From Lentimicrobiaceae bacterium (lineage in GTDB: Bacteria > Bacteroidota > Bacteroidia > Bacteroidales > Lentimicrobiaceae), in contig JAQVEI010000010.1 of assembly GCA_028697695.1 (NCBI GenBank), positions 1 to 15,661 of the forward strand: DNA of 15,661 bases, in the 5' to 3' direction. Positions 7,611 through 14,093 of the stretch are shown here, one piece after another (the stretch's first letter is position 1; each line of letters opens with the position of its first letter). A model generated the notes under the pieces. It made no database searches. It was given only the letters and a program-made list of their open reading frames with translations, and was not told the DNA's origin. Position numbers and translations under genes: made by a program.

Positions 7611-8384
7611 ATGATACTTGCCGACACCCATACACACCTCTATCTGGAAGCCTTTGATAAAGACCGGGATGAGGTTATGCAGCGTGCTATGGATGCAGGG
7701 GTTACCCGGTTGTTTTTACCCAATGTCGACAGTACTTCTGTCGGGTCCATGCTTGCGTTGTGCGAGCGCTATCCAAAAAACTGTTATCCCATGGTAGGGT
7801 TACACCCCACATCGGTCAAAGAAAATTATAAGGATGAGCTGGCTAAAGTGGAAAGTTGTTTGATTGAGGGTAAATATTATGGTATAGGCGAATGTGGGCT
7901 GGATTATTATTGGGACAAAACCTATATTATTGAACAGGAATTTGTCTTCAGGCATCATGTAGATCTGGCACGGGCTTATAATTTACCATTAATTGTGCAC
8001 ATCCGCGAATCATTCAATGAAGTGATACGTTTGTTGAAAGACATCAACAAACCCGATTTGCGTGGTATTTTTCACTGTTTTTCAGGGAGCACGGAGCAGG
8101 CCCGTCAGGCAATAGATTTAGGTTTCAGTCTTGGCCTTGGTGGCGTGATTACGTTTAAAAACAACAGGATGCAGGAAACTCTTAAACATATAGATATGAA
8201 GCACCTGGTACTGGAAACTGATGCTCCTTTTCTGGCACCCGTACCCTACCGGGGCAAGCGCAACGAGCCGGCTTATGTTCCTCTAATTGCTCAAAAAGTA
8301 GCTGAAATTAAGCAAGTGAGCATAGAGGAGGTCGCTTCGGCCACTACTGCCAATGTTTCGCGCCTATTTGGATTCACCATATAA
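7611..8384 (+). CDS. tatD: TatD family metal-dependent deoxyribonuclease
   Basis: This is a cytoplasmic TIM-barrel hydrolase of the TatD/YcfH family, associated with 3'-5' DNA or RNA exonuclease activity and DNA repair or turnover. The 257-residue protein has the complete metal site in order: H7 and H9 (DTHTH), E94 (GECGLDYY), H130 (IVHIRES), H155 (FHCFSG) and D204 (LETDAP). The length is typical (about 255-265). The start is secure because DTHTH always lies within about ten residues of the N-terminus. The asparaginase gene follows after 14 bases, suggesting a two-gene operon. The promoter motif immediately ahead implies an unusually short leader. Confidence 0.93.
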   Translation: MILADTHTHLYLEAFDKDRDEVMQRAMDAGVTRLFLPNVDSTSVGSMLALCERYPKNCYPMVGLHPTSVKENYKDELAKVESCLIEGKYYGIGECGLDYYWDKTYIIEQEFVFRHHVDLARAYNLPLIVHIRESFNEVIRLLKDINKPDLRGIFHCFSGSTEQARQAIDLGFSLGLGGVITFKNNRMQETLKHIDMKHLVLETDAPFLAPVPYRGKRNEPAYVPLIAQKVAEIKQVSIEEVASATTANVSRLFGFTI

Positions 8385-8398
8385 TATATATTGTCATT

Positions 8399-9439
8399 AT
8401 GAGCAATGCGGCCGCAGAAAGAAAAATATTGGTTATTTACACCGGAGGCACCATTGGAATGGTTAAGGACCCGGTATCAGGCGCACTCAAGCCGTTTAAT
8501 TTTGATGCCCTCTATCAGCACATTCCGGTACTTGAAAAATTCAATTGCATCATTGAAAGCTGGTGCTTTGATCCGCTGATTGACTCCTCGAATATGAATC
8601 CTGCTTTCTGGATACAATTGGCCGGGGTTATTGAAGATAATTACGAGCAATATGACGGATTTGTGGTATTGCATGGTACGGATACGATGGCATATACAGC
8701 CTCAACGTTGAGTTTCATGCTCGAAAATCTTGGTAAACCCGTGGTATTTACCGGTTCGCAATTGCCTATGGGCGTAATGCGGACGGATGGACGCGAAAAT
8801 TTCATCAATGCCATCGAAATTGCCTCTGCCTACGAAGATGATAAGCCCCTGGTGCCCGAAGTAAGCATTTGTTTCGAAAACCGGTTGATGCGTGGCAACC
8901 GCACCAATAAATTTAATGCTGAAAACTTTAACGCTTTTCTGAGTGGTAATTACCCGCTGCTGGCTCAGGTGGGCGTTCATATAAGGTATAATCAACAGCA
9001 TATATTGAAACCTGAAAATAAAAAGCTAAAGGTACATCGCGCATTGGATCAGAATGTGGCTATTCTAAAGTTGTTTCCGGGTATCACCCATAAAGTGGTG
9101 CATAGTATTTTGCACATTGAAGGGTTAAAAGGTTTAATACTGGAAACATATGGAGCCGGCAATGCGCCTACAGATGATTGGTTTTTGGACGACCTGAAAG
9201 AAGCGATTGGTAGAGGGATAACCATTTTTAATGTTACGCAATGTAAAGGGGGATCGGTTGAAATGGGTAAATACGAAACCAGCACTCAGCTTGAAGCGAT
9301 AGGGGTAGTAGGTGGTTTCGACATTACTACGGAGTCGGCAGTGGCTAAAATGATGTTTTTGTTGGGTAAAGGCTTTTCAGGAAGAGAGTTGTCAGAGAAT
9401 TTGCAGCGACCCCTGCGTGGAGAGCTTACCGTAGAATAA
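8399..9439 (+). CDS. ansA: type I (cytoplasmic) L-asparaginase
   Basis: This enzyme hydrolyses L-asparagine to aspartate and ammonia. The 346-residue protein has both active-site threonine motifs: T15 in YTGGTIGM and T94-D95 in LHGTDTMAYTAS, plus the GSQLPMG segment and the RTNKFNAENFNAF region expected of the family. There is no signal peptide, which together with the length (E. coli AnsA is 338) favours the low-affinity cytoplasmic type I enzyme over the periplasmic AnsB. The C-terminal part (YGAGNAPTDDWF, then NVTQCKGGSVEMGKYETS) corresponds to the domain that binds allosteric asparagine in E. coli AnsA. It is 14 bases downstream of tatD and has no promoter motif of its own. No convincing terminator follows. 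Confidence 0.93.
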   Translation: MSNAAAERKILVIYTGGTIGMVKDPVSGALKPFNFDALYQHIPVLEKFNCIIESWCFDPLIDSSNMNPAFWIQLAGVIEDNYEQYDGFVVLHGTDTMAYTASTLSFMLENLGKPVVFTGSQLPMGVMRTDGRENFINAIEIASAYEDDKPLVPEVSICFENRLMRGNRTNKFNAENFNAFLSGNYPLLAQVGVHIRYNQQHILKPENKKLKVHRALDQNVAILKLFPGITHKVVHSILHIEGLKGLILETYGAGNAPTDDWFLDDLKEAIGRGITIFNVTQCKGGSVEMGKYETSTQLEAIGVVGGFDITTESAVAKMMFLLGKGFSGRELSENLQRPLRGELTVE

Positions 9440-9564
9440 ACTCATTTAAATCAGCAAGCAGTTTATGCAATATCCTGATATTTGCAGGTTTGGTTTGTGT
9501 TGGGGCAAAAAAATAGTGTGTTGCAGGAGGTTTTATTTTTATAATTTTTTTAAGAATAAACCAT

Positions 9565-9572
9565 TATATTTG
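9565..9572 (+). promoter_or_regulatory. candidate distal -7 element upstream of tRNA-Ser/exbB
   Basis: TATATTTG is an exact TAnnTTTG about 105 bases before the tRNA, in a very A/T-rich stretch where chance matches are more likely. It may be a second promoter for the tRNA-exbB region. Confidence 0.35.
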
Positions 9573-9659
9573 CAGTTAGTTTTCAAAAAAAAAAGCGTTT
9601 GATCCATTGTAAATCATAATTTATTGTAATTTAGCGCACTGAAAAATCAATAAAGGGCG

Positions 9660-9667
9660 TAAATTTG
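9660..9667 (+). promoter_or_regulatory. -7 promoter element for tRNA-Ser
   Basis: TAAATTTG is an exact TAnnTTTG and ends ten bases before the mature tRNA 5' end, the short spacing expected for a tRNA promoter. Confidence 0.6.
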
Positions 9668-9677
9668 AGCCTGTTAT

Positions 9678-9766
9678 GGAGAGATGGCCGAGTTGGTCGA
9701 AGGCGCACGCCTGGAAAGTGTGTATACGCCAAAAGCGTATCATGGGTTCGAATCCCATTCTCTCCG
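9678..9766 (+). tRNA. tRNA-Ser (anticodon GGA)
   Basis: The 89-base molecule folds as a type II tRNA. The 7-bp acceptor stem pairs GGAGAGA (9678-9684) with TCTCTCC (9759-9765), and G9766 is the discriminator base. The anticodon loop CTGGAAA carries GGA, reading UCC and UCU serine codons. A long variable arm (TGTATACGCC...GCGTAT) is typical of serine tRNAs, and the T arm contains GGGTTCGAATCCC. The 3' CCA is not encoded; CAAG follows. The exbB start lies 85 bases downstream with no visible terminator or promoter between. Confidence 0.97.
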
Positions 9767-9851
9767 CAAGATTGAAGCAAACACAAACCAATTGAATAAT
9801 AAGCAGAAACAAAACCAAAATTCCTTAAAACAAAATCAATAACAATTAACT

Positions 9852-10676
9852 ATGAAAAAATTAATTGCGCTTTTGACCGTAGCAGGCATGCTCACCTTTG
9901 GTGTTACAAGCATAGTAGTGGCTCAGGATCAACCCACCAAGCAAACAGAGCAGGTAGCCACCGACACGGCAACCCAAACCACAGCGGCTCCCGAGGCTGC
10001 TCCAGAAGAAACCCTGGTAACTGAAGAAGAGGCACCACAATCATTCCATCAGGTGTTGAAGGCAAAGTTTATTGAAGGTTCTCCCGGCTGGATGTTCCCG
10101 GTATTGCTGGTTCTCATCTTAGGTTTAGGTCTTTCTATTGAGAGGATCATTTATTTGAATCTTTCAACCACCAACACCCAAAAATTACTCAACAAAGTAG
10201 AAACTGCTTTGGAAATGGAAGGTATTGGTGCTGCCAAAGAAATCTGCAAAAACACCCGCGGACCGGTAGCCAGCATTTTTTATCAGGGTCTCGACCGTTA
10301 TGATGAAGGACTCGAAATGGTTGAAAAATCAATCGTTTCTTACGGTGGTGTTCTGATGGGCCGTCTGGAAAACAACCTCTCCTGGATTGGTTTGTTTATC
10401 GCTTTGGCTCCTATGCTCGGATTCCTTGGTACCGTTGTAGGTATGGTTCAGGCTTTTGATGCTATTGAAGCAGCCGGTGATATTTCGCCCACGGTTGTGG
10501 CCGGCGGTATGAAAGTTGCTCTTTTGACGACCGTTTTCGGTCTAATCGTAGCCATCATCCTTCAGATTTTCTACAATTACCTGATTTCAAAAATTGACGG
10601 CATTGTGAACTCTATGGAAGATGCTACCATTTCATTTATGGATATTCTGGTTAAAAATAAAACCATCAAAAAATAA
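9852..10676 (+). CDS. exbB: MotA/TolQ/ExbB proton channel family protein
   Basis: This is the inner-membrane channel component that uses the proton gradient to drive TonB-dependent uptake or Tol-type envelope work with ExbD. The 274-residue protein begins with a signal-peptide-like hydrophobic segment (about 3-24, ending VVAQ) and an Ala/Thr/Glu-rich linker to about residue 65. Both are additions common in Bacteroidota homologues and absent from E. coli ExbB (244 residues). Three core helices follow: about 80-101, 176-201 with the family signature LAPMLGFLGTVVGMVQAF, and 216-245 with the conserved threonines in LLTTVFGLIVA. A cytoplasmic loop of about 75 residues separates the first two core helices. 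It heads a four-gene operon: the next gene starts five bases later, and two exbD genes follow. Confidence 0.92.
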   Translation: MKKLIALLTVAGMLTFGVTSIVVAQDQPTKQTEQVATDTATQTTAAPEAAPEETLVTEEEAPQSFHQVLKAKFIEGSPGWMFPVLLVLILGLGLSIERIIYLNLSTTNTQKLLNKVETALEMEGIGAAKEICKNTRGPVASIFYQGLDRYDEGLEMVEKSIVSYGGVLMGRLENNLSWIGLFIALAPMLGFLGTVVGMVQAFDAIEAAGDISPTVVAGGMKVALLTTVFGLIVAIILQIFYNYLISKIDGIVNSMEDATISFMDILVKNKTIKK

Positions 10677-10681
10677 ACGAG

Positions 10682-11014
10682 ATGCAAGACAGTCCTTTAA
10701 TTAATATAGGCCTCTACCTGACTTATATACTGTTTATTATTGCTGCCATTACAGCAATTGTTTTTCCACTCATTCAGACTTTCAGCAACTTTAAGAAAGC
10801 AAAAAGTGGTTTAATAGGATTCGGTATATTGGTAGTTGTACTGTTGTTTTCATACATGGTTTCTCCTGCTGAAACCGGCCTTTTCTATGAAAAGCACAAC
10901 ATCAGTCCAAATGCCTCAAAGATAATTGGCGGAGGTTTGGTAGCCACCTACATCGTTTTTGCCGGTGTGGTTATCAGCATTGTTTATGCTGAGGTGGCCA
11001 AATGGTTTAAATAA
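10682..11014 (+). CDS. small three-helix membrane protein within the exb operon
   Basis: I do not recognise a named family. The 110-residue protein has three hydrophobic segments (about 8-32, 43-60 and 81-104), a short basic loop after the first (FKKAKSG), and a more polar stretch between the second and third (SPAETGLFYEKHNISPNASK). It lies between exbB and the first exbD, five bases after the former and 27 bases before the latter, so it is very probably co-transcribed. This placement suggests an accessory or assembly role for the proton-motor complex, but no catalytic or proton-carrying residue stands out inside the helices. It is not a truncated ExbB, because the TolQ/ExbB signature is absent. 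Confidence 0.85.
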   Translation: MQDSPLINIGLYLTYILFIIAAITAIVFPLIQTFSNFKKAKSGLIGFGILVVVLLFSYMVSPAETGLFYEKHNISPNASKIIGGGLVATYIVFAGVVISIVYAEVAKWFK

Positions 11015-11041
11015 TTTGTTTCCTCAAAAAAAGGAATAACT

Positions 11042-11614
11042 ATGGCTAGAAAAGTTCCCGAAATTAATGCCGGGTCAATGGCCGATATCTCTTTCCTGTT
11101 GCTGATCTTCTTTCTGGTAACTACTACCATGGACGTAGATTCGGGAATAGTAAGACGATTGCCGCCACCACCGGATCCCACTGCACCTACACCTGATGTG
11201 AAGGAGCGCAACGTGTTTAATGTTTTGGTCAACAAAAGCGACCGGCTTTTTGTAGAAAGTGGCTGGGGCGATATCAGAACGTTGCGTGCTGAAGCCAAGG
11301 AATTTCTCTCCAACCCCCAGAACCGGGAGGACCTGCCAGAGAAACGAATGGAGAATATTCCGGGTCTGGGTGAATACCCGGTTTCAAGAGGTATTATTTC
11401 ACTTAAAAACGACCGGGGTACCTCTTACGATATGTACATTCAGGTGCAAAATGAACTCACTGCTGCAGTAAATGAACTGCGCGATGAGCTCTCAAAGCAG
11501 AAGTTTGGTGTCAAATTTTCAGAACTCAGTAATCAGAGAGATATTGACGCTATTCAGGCTGCTATCCCAATGTCGATATCTGAAGCTGAACCCGAAAATA
11601 TAGGAGGAAAATAA
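11042..11614 (+). CDS. exbD: biopolymer transporter ExbD/TolR family protein, first copy
   Basis: This is a single-pass inner-membrane protein with a periplasmic C-terminal domain, partner of ExbB. A short cytoplasmic N-terminus precedes the one helix (about 14-30), which has the essential aspartate D15 in MADISFLLLIFFLVTTTM, equivalent to the proton-carrying Asp of E. coli ExbD. A proline-rich LPPPPDP segment links to the periplasmic domain. At 190 residues it is about 50 longer than E. coli ExbD; the extra length lies in the middle and C-terminal part, including a stretch rich in charged residues at about 85-110. The gene starts 27 bases after the small membrane protein and ends one base before the second exbD. 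Confidence 0.9.
   Translation: MARKVPEINAGSMADISFLLLIFFLVTTTMDVDSGIVRRLPPPPDPTAPTPDVKERNVFNVLVNKSDRLFVESGWGDIRTLRAEAKEFLSNPQNREDLPEKRMENIPGLGEYPVSRGIISLKNDRGTSYDMYIQVQNELTAAVNELRDELSKQKFGVKFSELSNQRDIDAIQAAIPMSISEAEPENIGGK
11602..11607 (+). promoter_or_regulatory. strong Shine-Dalgarno (AGGAGG) for the second exbD
   Basis: A perfect AGGAGG sits inside the last codons of the first exbD, eight bases before the ATG of the second copy. Most genes in this window lack such a site, so it likely sets reinitiation or coupling between the two ExbD proteins. Confidence 0.7.
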
Positions 11615-11615
11615 T

Positions 11616-12086
11616 ATGGCCAGATTTAAAAAAGAGAAATCGGGTGAGTTACCTGCAATCAGCACCGCCTCAATGCCTGATATTATTTTCATGCTGCTAT
11701 TCTTCTTTATGGTTACCACCACCATGCGGGAAGTGACCCTTAAAGTGAAGGTTGTTCCTCCGGAAGCCAGTGAAGTTCAGAAGCTGGAAAAAAAATCATT
11801 GGTCAGTTTCATTTATATCGGCCCGCCAACTCAGTCCAAGATGTATGGTACAGAATCGCGTATTCAACTAAACGATAGTTTTCGTACCGTGAACGACATA
11901 GCGGAATTTATTTACAACGAACGCGAAACACGGCCGGAAGCCGACCGTGGATTGCTTACCACCTCACTTAAGGTAGATAAGGATGTTAAGATGGGGGTAG
12001 TAACGGATGTTAAACAGGAATTGCGGAAAGTGGGTGCTTTTAAAATCAACTATTCAACACGGAAAAAAGCCCCGCGATCCAATTAA
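11616..12086 (+). CDS. exbD: biopolymer transporter ExbD/TolR family protein, second copy
   Basis: The 156-residue protein has the same plan as the copy upstream: a basic cytoplasmic N-terminus (MARFKKEKSG), one membrane helix at about 21-37 with the proton-carrying aspartate D22 in MPDIIFMLLFFFMVTTTM, and a periplasmic domain. Apart from the helix region the two copies are clearly diverged, so this is an old paralogue pair rather than a recent duplication. The pair may form a heteromer around the ExbB channel, an inference from adjacency. It begins one base after the stop of the first copy, behind a strong Shine-Dalgarno, and is the last gene of the operon, with a terminator 25 bases downstream. 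Confidence 0.9.
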   Translation: MARFKKEKSGELPAISTASMPDIIFMLLFFFMVTTTMREVTLKVKVVPPEASEVQKLEKKSLVSFIYIGPPTQSKMYGTESRIQLNDSFRTVNDIAEFIYNERETRPEADRGLLTTSLKVDKDVKMGVVTDVKQELRKVGAFKINYSTRKKAPRSN

Positions 12087-12111
12087 TTTTTTCATAGTTT
12101 ATGTTTTTGTT

Positions 12112-12149
12112 ACAGACCGGAATCGTGAGATATCCGGTCTGTTTTTTTT
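12112..12149 (+). terminator. intrinsic terminator of the exbB-exbD operon
   Basis: ACAGACCGGA (12112-12121) and TCCGGTCTGT (12133-12142) form a perfect 10-bp G/C-containing stem with an 11-base loop. The right arm runs directly into eight T residues (12142-12149). This is a classic intrinsic terminator on the plus strand. Confidence 0.9.
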
Positions 12150-12151
12150 GG

Positions 12152-12186
12152 TAGAGACTTTTTTATTTTTGATAGAGACTTTTTTA
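12152..12186. repeat. 14-base direct repeat, two copies with 21-base period
   Basis: TAGAGACTTTTTTA occurs exactly at 12152-12165 and 12173-12186, separated by TTTTGA plus one base, immediately after the exb terminator U-run. Each copy carries its own run of six T residues. Function unknown; slippage or a small tandem duplication is the simplest origin. Confidence 0.7.
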
Positions 12187-12459
12187 AAATAATGATTAAA
12201 TCCTTCCTTGATTCCTGAGTGAAATATATGCTGTATTTTCACTGACCCTGATGATATTGTCAGTAGAACCGGAAATTGCCCTAATAATCTTAACAGACAA
12301 TGCCCTAACTTGTCGAAGAAAGTATTCAATGTTACTAATTCAAGTGGGACAATAACTGCCTATAACCTCTTCATGGCTTTCTAAAAGGGTGAAATTTACT
12401 ATTTTTCTGACAAAAGGAGATTTTAAACACAGGCAATTTATTCTCAAATTATACTTTGT

Positions 12460-13863
12460 TCATGATAATCCGTAGGCTTGGCCTGCTGCTGGGATACTGA
12501 TATTTGAAAATTGCCGGCTTGCCAGGTAATTGCTGTAGTGATTGAGCGCGTCGGGTTCGCCATGTACCAGGAAGATCTTTTTTAATGTTTGTTTATCCTG
12601 ACACTCCAGAAAGTCTGCCATCTCCTTATAATCGGCGTGTCCGCTGAATGCTTCAATTTTCCTGATGTCGGCTTTTACATGGTGTATGTTGCCAAAAATG
12701 GATACTTCTTTTTCTCCTTCAATCAGCCGGTGGCCTAACGTTCCATCGGCACAATAACCGACCGCCAGAACGGTATTGCGGGGATTGGAAATATTGTTCG
12801 CCAGATGATGTTTTATCCTGCCTGCTTCCATCATCCCGGAGGCAGATATAATAACCATGGGTGCATCCGATCTGTTGAGATTTTTGCTTTCACTCACTTT
12901 TCTGATATATCGCAGTGAACCAAAACCAAATGGGTCGGGGTCGTTTTCCATAACTTCCATTACTTCCCGGTTGAAGCATTCGGGGTGGAGCCTGAATATA
13001 TCCGTAGCATTTACTGCCAGAGGACTGTCAACATATATAGGCACTCTCGGTAATCTGCCTTCGTTAAAGTAATTGTTCAGGACCATAACCAGTTCCTGAG
13101 TTCTGCCAATGGCAAATGAAGGTATAATCAACTTGCCTTTTTTGGTTACACAGGTATGTTTAACAATTTCCAAAAGCTCTTCTTCCGCATTTTGAGCCGG
13201 TGGATGCAGACGGTTTCCGTAGGTTGCTTCGGTAATCAGGTAATCAGCCTGTGGAAAGGGTGCAGGTGGCTTAAGTATGCGATTGTATGGACGGCCAACA
13301 TCACCTGTATAGGCAATTCTGATGGTTTTGCCCGCTTCCTTTACTGAAAGATTCACCACGCCGCTTCCCAGCATATGGCCTGTATTGGTGAATTCCAGAC
13401 TTAAATCTTCCTCGGGTTGAAAAATCCGTTTGTAGCCCATACCAACAAAAAGCTCAAGGCTCTGACGTGCATCTTCCGGTGTATACAAAGGTTCAACTGC
13501 CGGCTTGCCCTCCCGTGCCCGTTTTTTATTAAAGGTATGCGTGTCACTCTCCTGTATATGCCCGCTGTCAGCCAGCATTATGCTGCATAAATCACGCGTG
13601 GCATTGGTGCATATTACCGAACCCCTGAAGCCAAGGTGGTACATGTAAGGTATCAGCCCGGAATGATCTATATGTGCATGGGTAAGGAGAATATAGTCGA
13701 TTTCACCCGGACTAAATGGCAAGTCCCTGTTCATGGCATCCGTTTCCAGACCCTTGCCCTGAAAAATACCACAATCGAGGAGAATTTTTTTTCCTTTATC
13801 TGTTTCAATGAGAAACTTGCTGCCGGTTACCTGTTGCGCACCACCAATAAATGTAATTTTCAT
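12460..13863 (-). CDS. beta-CASP metallo-beta-lactamase fold protein (RNA exonuclease/CPSF73-like)
   Basis: This is a predicted cytoplasmic zinc-dependent RNA-processing nuclease, similar to bacterial YSH1/CPSF73-type proteins. The 467-residue chain has the metal site THAHIDHSG (H62, H64, D66, H67), H163 in TGHMLGSG, and D188 in YTGDVGR. Beta-CASP features follow: TEATYGNR at 211-218, PSFAIGRTQE at 248-257, DSPLA at 279-283, SASGMMEAGRIKHHL at 340-354 (motif B histidine), SGHAD at 407-411 (motif C), and the late H434 in VHGEPDAL. All catalytic residues appear intact. The family occurs in many bacteria beside RNase E/J, and its RNA substrates are poorly known. ATG 13863 is directly followed by the conserved MKITFIGGAQQVTGS, so the start is secure. 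It is a single-gene unit with its own candidate promoter. Confidence 0.92.
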   Translation of the reverse strand: MKITFIGGAQQVTGSKFLIETDKGKKILLDCGIFQGKGLETDAMNRDLPFSPGEIDYILLTHAHIDHSGLIPYMYHLGFRGSVICTNATRDLCSIMLADSGHIQESDTHTFNKKRAREGKPAVEPLYTPEDARQSLELFVGMGYKRIFQPEEDLSLEFTNTGHMLGSGVVNLSVKEAGKTIRIAYTGDVGRPYNRILKPPAPFPQADYLITEATYGNRLHPPAQNAEEELLEIVKHTCVTKKGKLIIPSFAIGRTQELVMVLNNYFNEGRLPRVPIYVDSPLAVNATDIFRLHPECFNREVMEVMENDPDPFGFGSLRYIRKVSESKNLNRSDAPMVIISASGMMEAGRIKHHLANNISNPRNTVLAVGYCADGTLGHRLIEGEKEVSIFGNIHHVKADIRKIEAFSGHADYKEMADFLECQDKQTLKKIFLVHGEPDALNHYSNYLASRQFSNISIPAAGQAYGLS

Positions 13864-13887
13864 AGCGCTGATTTTATCCTTTTAAAT

Positions 13888-13909
13888 CATCCGGCTGAAT
13901 TGCCGGATG
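13888..13909 (-). promoter_or_regulatory. hairpin in the 5' leader of the beta-CASP nuclease gene
   Basis: CATCCGGC (13888-13895) and GCCGGATG (13902-13909) form a perfect 8-bp G/C-rich stem with a 6-base loop, 24 bases ahead of the start codon. If the adjacent promoter call is right, the hairpin lies at the very 5' end of the mRNA. It is not followed by a U-run, so it is unlikely to be a terminator. Confidence 0.5.
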
Positions 13910-13917
13910 TTCACAAT

Positions 13918-13925
13918 CAAAAATA
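13918..13925 (-). promoter_or_regulatory. candidate -7 promoter element for the beta-CASP nuclease gene
   Basis: The minus strand reads TATTTTTG, an exact TAnnTTTG, 55 bases upstream of the start codon. The surroundings are very A/T-rich, so chance is not excluded. Confidence 0.45.
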
Positions 13926-14015
13926 AAAAAAATTATCCGGCAGAAAAAATGCTTTCAGCAAAAGAAATGGAAAGATATCACCGTTTTTTGGCTAAAAACG
14001 ATAGTTATGCCCTTC

Positions 14016-14058
14016 AAAAAAAAGGACAAAATCAGTTTAATACGATTTTGTCCTTTTT
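14016..14058 (-). terminator. intrinsic terminator of kbl
   Basis: A perfect 15-bp stem pairs 14019-14033 with 14044-14058 around a 10-base loop. Read on the minus strand, the right arm ends in a run of eight T residues (complement of 14016-14023), 36 bases after the kbl stop. The plus strand has a shorter run of five T, so weaker bidirectional activity is possible. Confidence 0.88.
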
Positions 14059-14093
14059 CGGAGGGGTAAGAAACACTTACCGTATTTACAACA

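Larger units (their letters stand above)
12087..12459. other. convergent intergenic region after the exb operon
   Basis: It holds the exb terminator, then a short tandem direct repeat (12152-12186), then about 270 bases in which I see no credible gene, promoter motif or strong hairpin. It lies between convergent genes, so terminators rather than promoters are expected. No clear terminator for the minus-strand beta-CASP gene is visible at its right end. Confidence 0.5.

Noticed and set aside
7421..7657. Plus-strand 78-codon hydrophobic frame upstream of tatD
   Set aside because: It overlaps the tatD start and promoter in another frame; the hydrophobic character comes from T-rich intergenic DNA.
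9466..9486. Inverted repeat TGCAATATC/GATATTTGCA after the asparaginase gene
   Set aside because: The arms leave only two loop bases and need a bulge, and no U-run follows, so it is not a convincing terminator.
9621..9818. Minus-strand 65-codon frame reading ...AERMGFEPMIRF... across the tRNA
   Set aside because: It is the antisense of tRNA-Ser, a well-known source of spurious protein annotations, and has no independent support.
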